Below, one piece after another: positions 46,682 to 49,894 of a stretch of DNA of 49,894 bases. How positions within the stretch are numbered: position 1 is the first letter of the stretch; every line of letters begins with the position of its first letter. The position numbers were made by a program, and so were the translations under genes. The notes below the pieces were generated by a model, which was not told where the DNA came from, made no database searches, and was given only the letters and a program-made list of their open reading frames with translations. The stretch is from Candolleomyces eurysporus (Eukaryota; Basidiomycota; Agaricomycetes; Agaricales; Psathyrellaceae): NCBI GenBank assembly GCA_027579435.1, contig JANBPK010000030.1, forward strand, positions 1 through 49,894, in the 5' to 3' direction.

Positions 46682-47281
46682 GCCCTGATTCCACTATCAG
46701 TATCTGATACAGACTAATTCAAGACAGAAAAATCTTACGGAGGGAGTTCAAGTGTGAAGTGTGAGATGAGAATATGAAGGGGGATGGTAATGGAGCAGGG
46801 AAGTAATGTGGCCGTTCTGAACAAGCGAGCCTCAGGCTGTGATGTCAGATGCATGTGACCGCGTTGAAACTCCGACGCGTTACCTATTTGGATCATAATG
46901 ATGCAACAGCCTCCTCAGAAGTACGTTCCGTGTTCCTGGTGATACACTAAATATCCATTCTCTTGCTTGCTGTAGCTGAATCTTGATTTTCTTTTGTATT
47001 TTACAGAGGCCAGAGGCCTCCCTTCAAATTGACCCGATGTTGTGATCCAAATCATGTATACGAGAGAAGATCGGAGTCTGAACATCATGGTGGTCATGAG
47101 GCCGGAGGTAATCATTATGTTCTCTTTCTGGGGCANTTTTTTGTTTCGTTGTTACAAGTGCATGATTGATTGTCCATGAAAATTGAAGGGACTATTTGAA
47201 AAGACCGGTGGCTCTTGCTCTGAGCCCAAACAGGTTGTCCTCATCCTTCGCCTCTTGGTATTCAAGTTCCTCCAATTCACG
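46682..47281. promoter_or_regulatory. Divergent intergenic region between FunK1 copies 6 and 7
   Basis: Contains TTGAAACTCCGAC (46864-46876), the same relative position as in the copy 3/copy 4 spacer. No gene. The n at 47136 sits beside a T-run. Confidence 0.4.
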
Positions 47282-49013
47282 ATGTCTGTCTCTCAGGAAG
47301 GCTCCCTACCCCCCGTCGACACCATTTGCTTCGCTGGTGAACGTACCAGCACCTGGCCCCTAACAATATACGACACCAGTGACCCGCCTCAGACACCACC
47401 CCGCAGCTACATCACTGGTAATACCACCCTTTCCGAAGATGCCGACAGCGCCAAACAACTCAAGAAATCTGTCAAGACCGTGGTCGGGAATGGGATGGCT
47501 TCTACCCCTGCTCACCAAGATATTGAGATGTCTCGCCCTGATCCTCTGGTTGAGGAGAGGAAGAAAATTTTGAAGAAGGAGCTCGGACCGTTCGTAGAGC
47601 TCGCATGGGATAGTGCCCTTGCCTCCTCTCTTTATCGCCATTGCGCAAATCGTAAGAGAGTGAAGGAGTTCCTGCAAAGCACGGAGGTCTACGACTGGAA
47701 GAGCCGCCGCTGGGTTCTTCCCGAAAGTCGTAAGAACTTGATGGAGGTAGAAATGTACAAGCCTCTAGTCAAGCTCCTCAATGCAATTTTCGAGTGGTTT
47801 TGGGGAAAGGATGCAGCACATCGAGAGGCCATTGACACCCACCTCACACAGCTTCCTCACAAGGAGCCTGTGAGTACTGCAAACTATTCGTCCCCCGATA
47901 TATCTGTCAAAGCCGAGGGTTCCTCCTTCCAACTTCCACATAAAGATACCACAACAAGCATCGGCTACTCGAACATGGCCGCCTTCTTTGAGGTCAAGGT
48001 GACAAGCCAGGACTGGTCAGTCATGGAGGAGCTTCTTCAGCTTGCGGGATACGCAAGGTAAGCGCCCACTCTATTCTCTCAGCCTGCTTGTAACATCATT
48101 ATTATAACAGACAAATTTTCATTCAACAACCCAATCGGCGTTTCGTTCGAGCCCTCATCATTACCGAGCAGAGTTTTCGACTCTTCCATTTCGATCGGAG
48201 TGGTGCTCAGCTCACTCAGGCAATAGATATTCACCAAAATGCTCGTATCTTCATTCGTTTGGTGCTCGGTCTCTGCTCTCTCGAAGAATCCGACGTTGGA
48301 CTTGATAACAGCATCGAATGGGAGGTCAGGGAAGGAAGGAAAGTCAGCGGAACTTTAACGACCCGTCAAGAGAATAACGTCTACGTCACCTACCAACTTG
48401 CTGACGTCGAGCCTACTGTCTTGTCTTATGAAGTTCGTGGAAGAGGTTTAACATCCTGGAGGGTTGTTGATCCTGCGAGCGAGGAGATTCTGCTTGTTAG
48501 GGATATGTGGAGACCCGAGGACCAACTATCAGAGGATTTCTATCTCGAGAAAGCCAAAGGCACATCCGGTATCGTGCAGATGATCTCATTCGAATACAAC
48601 CGTGAAGCGACTGCGCAGTTTCGCGACTTCGGCAACTCTCCACATCCCCTCTTCCGCAATCGCATTGCAATGCGTGTTGTCCTAGATAGCCATGGAAAGT
48701 CCATCAAACACTTTAAGTCCCCTAAGGAACTTCTGTGCGCTCTTCGCGACGCTATAGCAGGTCAGTCTTTTTATTTCGATCTATAATTTCAACAAGTACT
48801 GATAATATTCCGACTTCGACCCAGGGCACAGGGCGCTATATAAGAAAGAGGTCTTGCATCGACAAATCACACTCGACAACATTATGCTCGGCCGATCCGG
48901 AGCACTCGCTGGCAACCGAGGAGTTCTCATAGGCCTTGACATGGCCAAAATCCCAGGTTCTGATGCTAGCGCAGAACGGCACGCAGTACGTAGGACTCAG
49001 TTCGTCCGATAAC
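47282..49013 (+). pseudogene. FunK1-family copy 7, catalytically dead and 3'-truncated
   Basis: Exons 47282-48057, 48111-48760 and 48825-48985 are fully open and in phase, with normal splice sites and the family 650-nt exon 2. All three catalytic signatures are changed: beta-3 Lys to Arg (LLVRDMWRPEDQ), HRD to HRQ (LHRQITLDNIMLG), and DFD to GLD (LIGLDMA, as in copy 4). A correct donor (GTACGT at 48986) starts intron 3, but exon 4 (GTRHFQS..., DHLDDLE) does not follow. Palindromic repeats and a minisatellite run to the window end instead. Retaining intron 3 stops translation at about 49013. Either exon 4 lies beyond the repeat or the gene lost its C-lobe. Open exons with lost catalysis suggest it was a pseudokinase before truncation. 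The N-terminus is long, as in copy 4. Confidence 0.82.
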
Positions 49014-49058
49014 CGCAGATAACCGCTGATAGCCAGGGTGCACCAAACTGGTGTCACC

Positions 49059-49089
49059 GGTTGCACAAAACAAGTGCAACCAGTTGCAC
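49059..49089. repeat. Overlapping inverted repeats (hairpins)
   Basis: GGTTGCAC (49059-49066), a 7-nt loop and GTGCAACC (49074-49081) form a perfect 8-bp stem. GTGCAAC-CA-GTTGCAC (49074-49089) forms an alternative 7-bp stem. They lie just past the broken end of FunK1 copy 7. Confidence 0.75.
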
Positions 49090-49427
49090 CTTTCCACCTA
49101 TGGCACGTGAGGGCCATTGGAACAGTCTGTCAGGGTTAGGTAGTAGTTCTATTCAATGTATAGGGTAGATATAGATTACAAATTGCCAGTCGAAGGTAAT
49201 AGGAACTTCAGTTGAGTGGAATGTTCTCTCACCCTCCGGGTCGTCCAAGGCATACCTTTGGAAGGTGCATCCACCTTCCGGATGAGCTTGATACGTGAAA
49301 TCAAATCTGCCTTCCGACAAGAGAGTAGAATGTTAATGCACCTTCCAGTCAGTTCTTCAGTCAATGTGGGAAGGCAAAAGTGTCTTCAGACCAACAAGGT
49401 TGTCCCCCTTTTACGTTGTCCAGAAGA

Positions 49428-49894
49428 CAGAAGGTAAACATACCTTCCAGGTCAGTGAGTTGTGGGTCACGGTCGGAAGGTCAACATACCTTCCAGGTGA
49501 GTTGTAGGTCAAGGTAGGAAGCTCAATGTACCTTCAATGGCACGTGGGTCACGGCCGGAAGGCAAATGTACCTTCCATGAGAGTTGTGGGTTAACCCTGG
49601 AAGGCAAACGTACCCTCCTGGGGAGCCGTAGGCCACGGTTGGAAGGCAAATGTACCTTCCAGGTGAGTAGGTCCAGGTAGGAAGGTCAACGTACCTTCAA
49701 TGGTACGTAGGTCAAGGCCGGAAGGCAAACGTACCTTNCAGGGGAGTAGGTCAAGGCAGGAAGGTCAACGTAGCTTCAGTGGCACGTGGGTCATGGTCGG
49801 AAGGTCGACGTACCTTCCAGGTGAGTCGTGAATACGGTTGGAAGGTCAGCGTACCTTCTAGGTGAGTCGTGGATTACGGTTGGAAGGTCAACAC
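49428..49894. repeat. Minisatellite with palindromic core, continuing past the window edge
   Basis: About eleven cores plus a partial one, of the form GGAAGGTCAACGTACCTTCC, are spaced 38-42 bp apart. They are joined by AGGTGAGTCGTGGGTCACGGT-like linkers. The core is an imperfect palindrome (GGAAGGT with ACCTTCC). Weaker, irregular GGAAGG/CCTTCC motifs begin near 49258. The n at 49738 stands where the unit predicts C and is a real base. No coding capacity. Confidence 0.9.

Noticed and set aside
49428..49894. CRISPR-like regular repeats
   Set aside because: Linkers are themselves repeats, units vary, no cas genes, and the genome is eukaryotic. It is a minisatellite.
1..49894. Transposons or retroelements as the cause of the duplications
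   Set aside because: I saw no transposase, reverse transcriptase, integrase or terminal repeats. The RPB7 pseudogene keeps its introns, which excludes retroposition.

Overview
The window looks like nuclear DNA of a filamentous basidiomycete, most likely an agaricomycete. Genes carry many short introns (about 45-65 bp) with fungal splice sites. The window holds several copies of the FunK1 fungal-specific kinase family and one agaricomycete-type NACHT NTPase, both commonly expanded in mushroom genomes. I cannot name the species. Single n characters occur mostly beside homopolymers. In eight of the nine cases where a coding frame can be tested, reading the n as no base restores the frame, so I treat those n as assembly artefacts.

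Region 1 (1-18.9 kb, all + strand) is a tandem array of one unusual gene family: RING-in-between-RING (RBR) E3 ubiquitin ligases. Each full copy has two CCCH zinc fingers, an Arg/Glu-rich coiled coil, RRM-like and KH-like segments, RING1-IBR-RING2 with the catalytic Cys and, in most copies, a second coiled coil ending in the CaaX box CAIM. There is a left-edge tail fragment (A), four long copies (B 750-4479, C 4898-8466, D 8794-12315, E 13182-16321), a 5'-truncated pseudogene (F 17108-18006) and a 163-residue miniature (G 18311-18865) that keeps only the two zinc fingers and the CaaX tail.

Region 2 (18.9-24.7 kb) holds housekeeping genes: RPB7 (RNA polymerase II subunit, - strand, six exons), two identical tRNA-Ile(AAU) genes and a Ser/Pro/Gly-rich gene of unknown function. 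A 5'-truncated RPB7 pseudogene at 16.6-17.1 kb is fused to RBR pseudogene F. The order C-D-spacer-psiRPB7/F-G-spacer-RPB7 is what a tandem duplication with breakpoints in RBR RING1 and RPB7 exon 2 would leave, with copy E inserted in the first spacer.

Region 3 (22.6-49 kb) is a FunK1 cluster: five four-exon genes on the - strand, one intact and one 3'-truncated gene on the + strand, and several relics. The + strand genes sit head-to-head with - strand ones and have lost kinase catalytic residues, while the - strand genes keep them. A NACHT gene with one in-frame stop lies between two FunK1 genes. The window ends in a minisatellite with a palindromic core (GGAAGGT...ACCTTCC) that lies where the last exon of the terminal FunK1 gene should be.

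The layout suggests a fast-evolving island of signalling genes (ubiquitin ligases, kinases/pseudokinases, a STAND-type NTPase) growing by tandem and segmental duplication around conserved genes. A role in self/non-self recognition or stress is only an inference.
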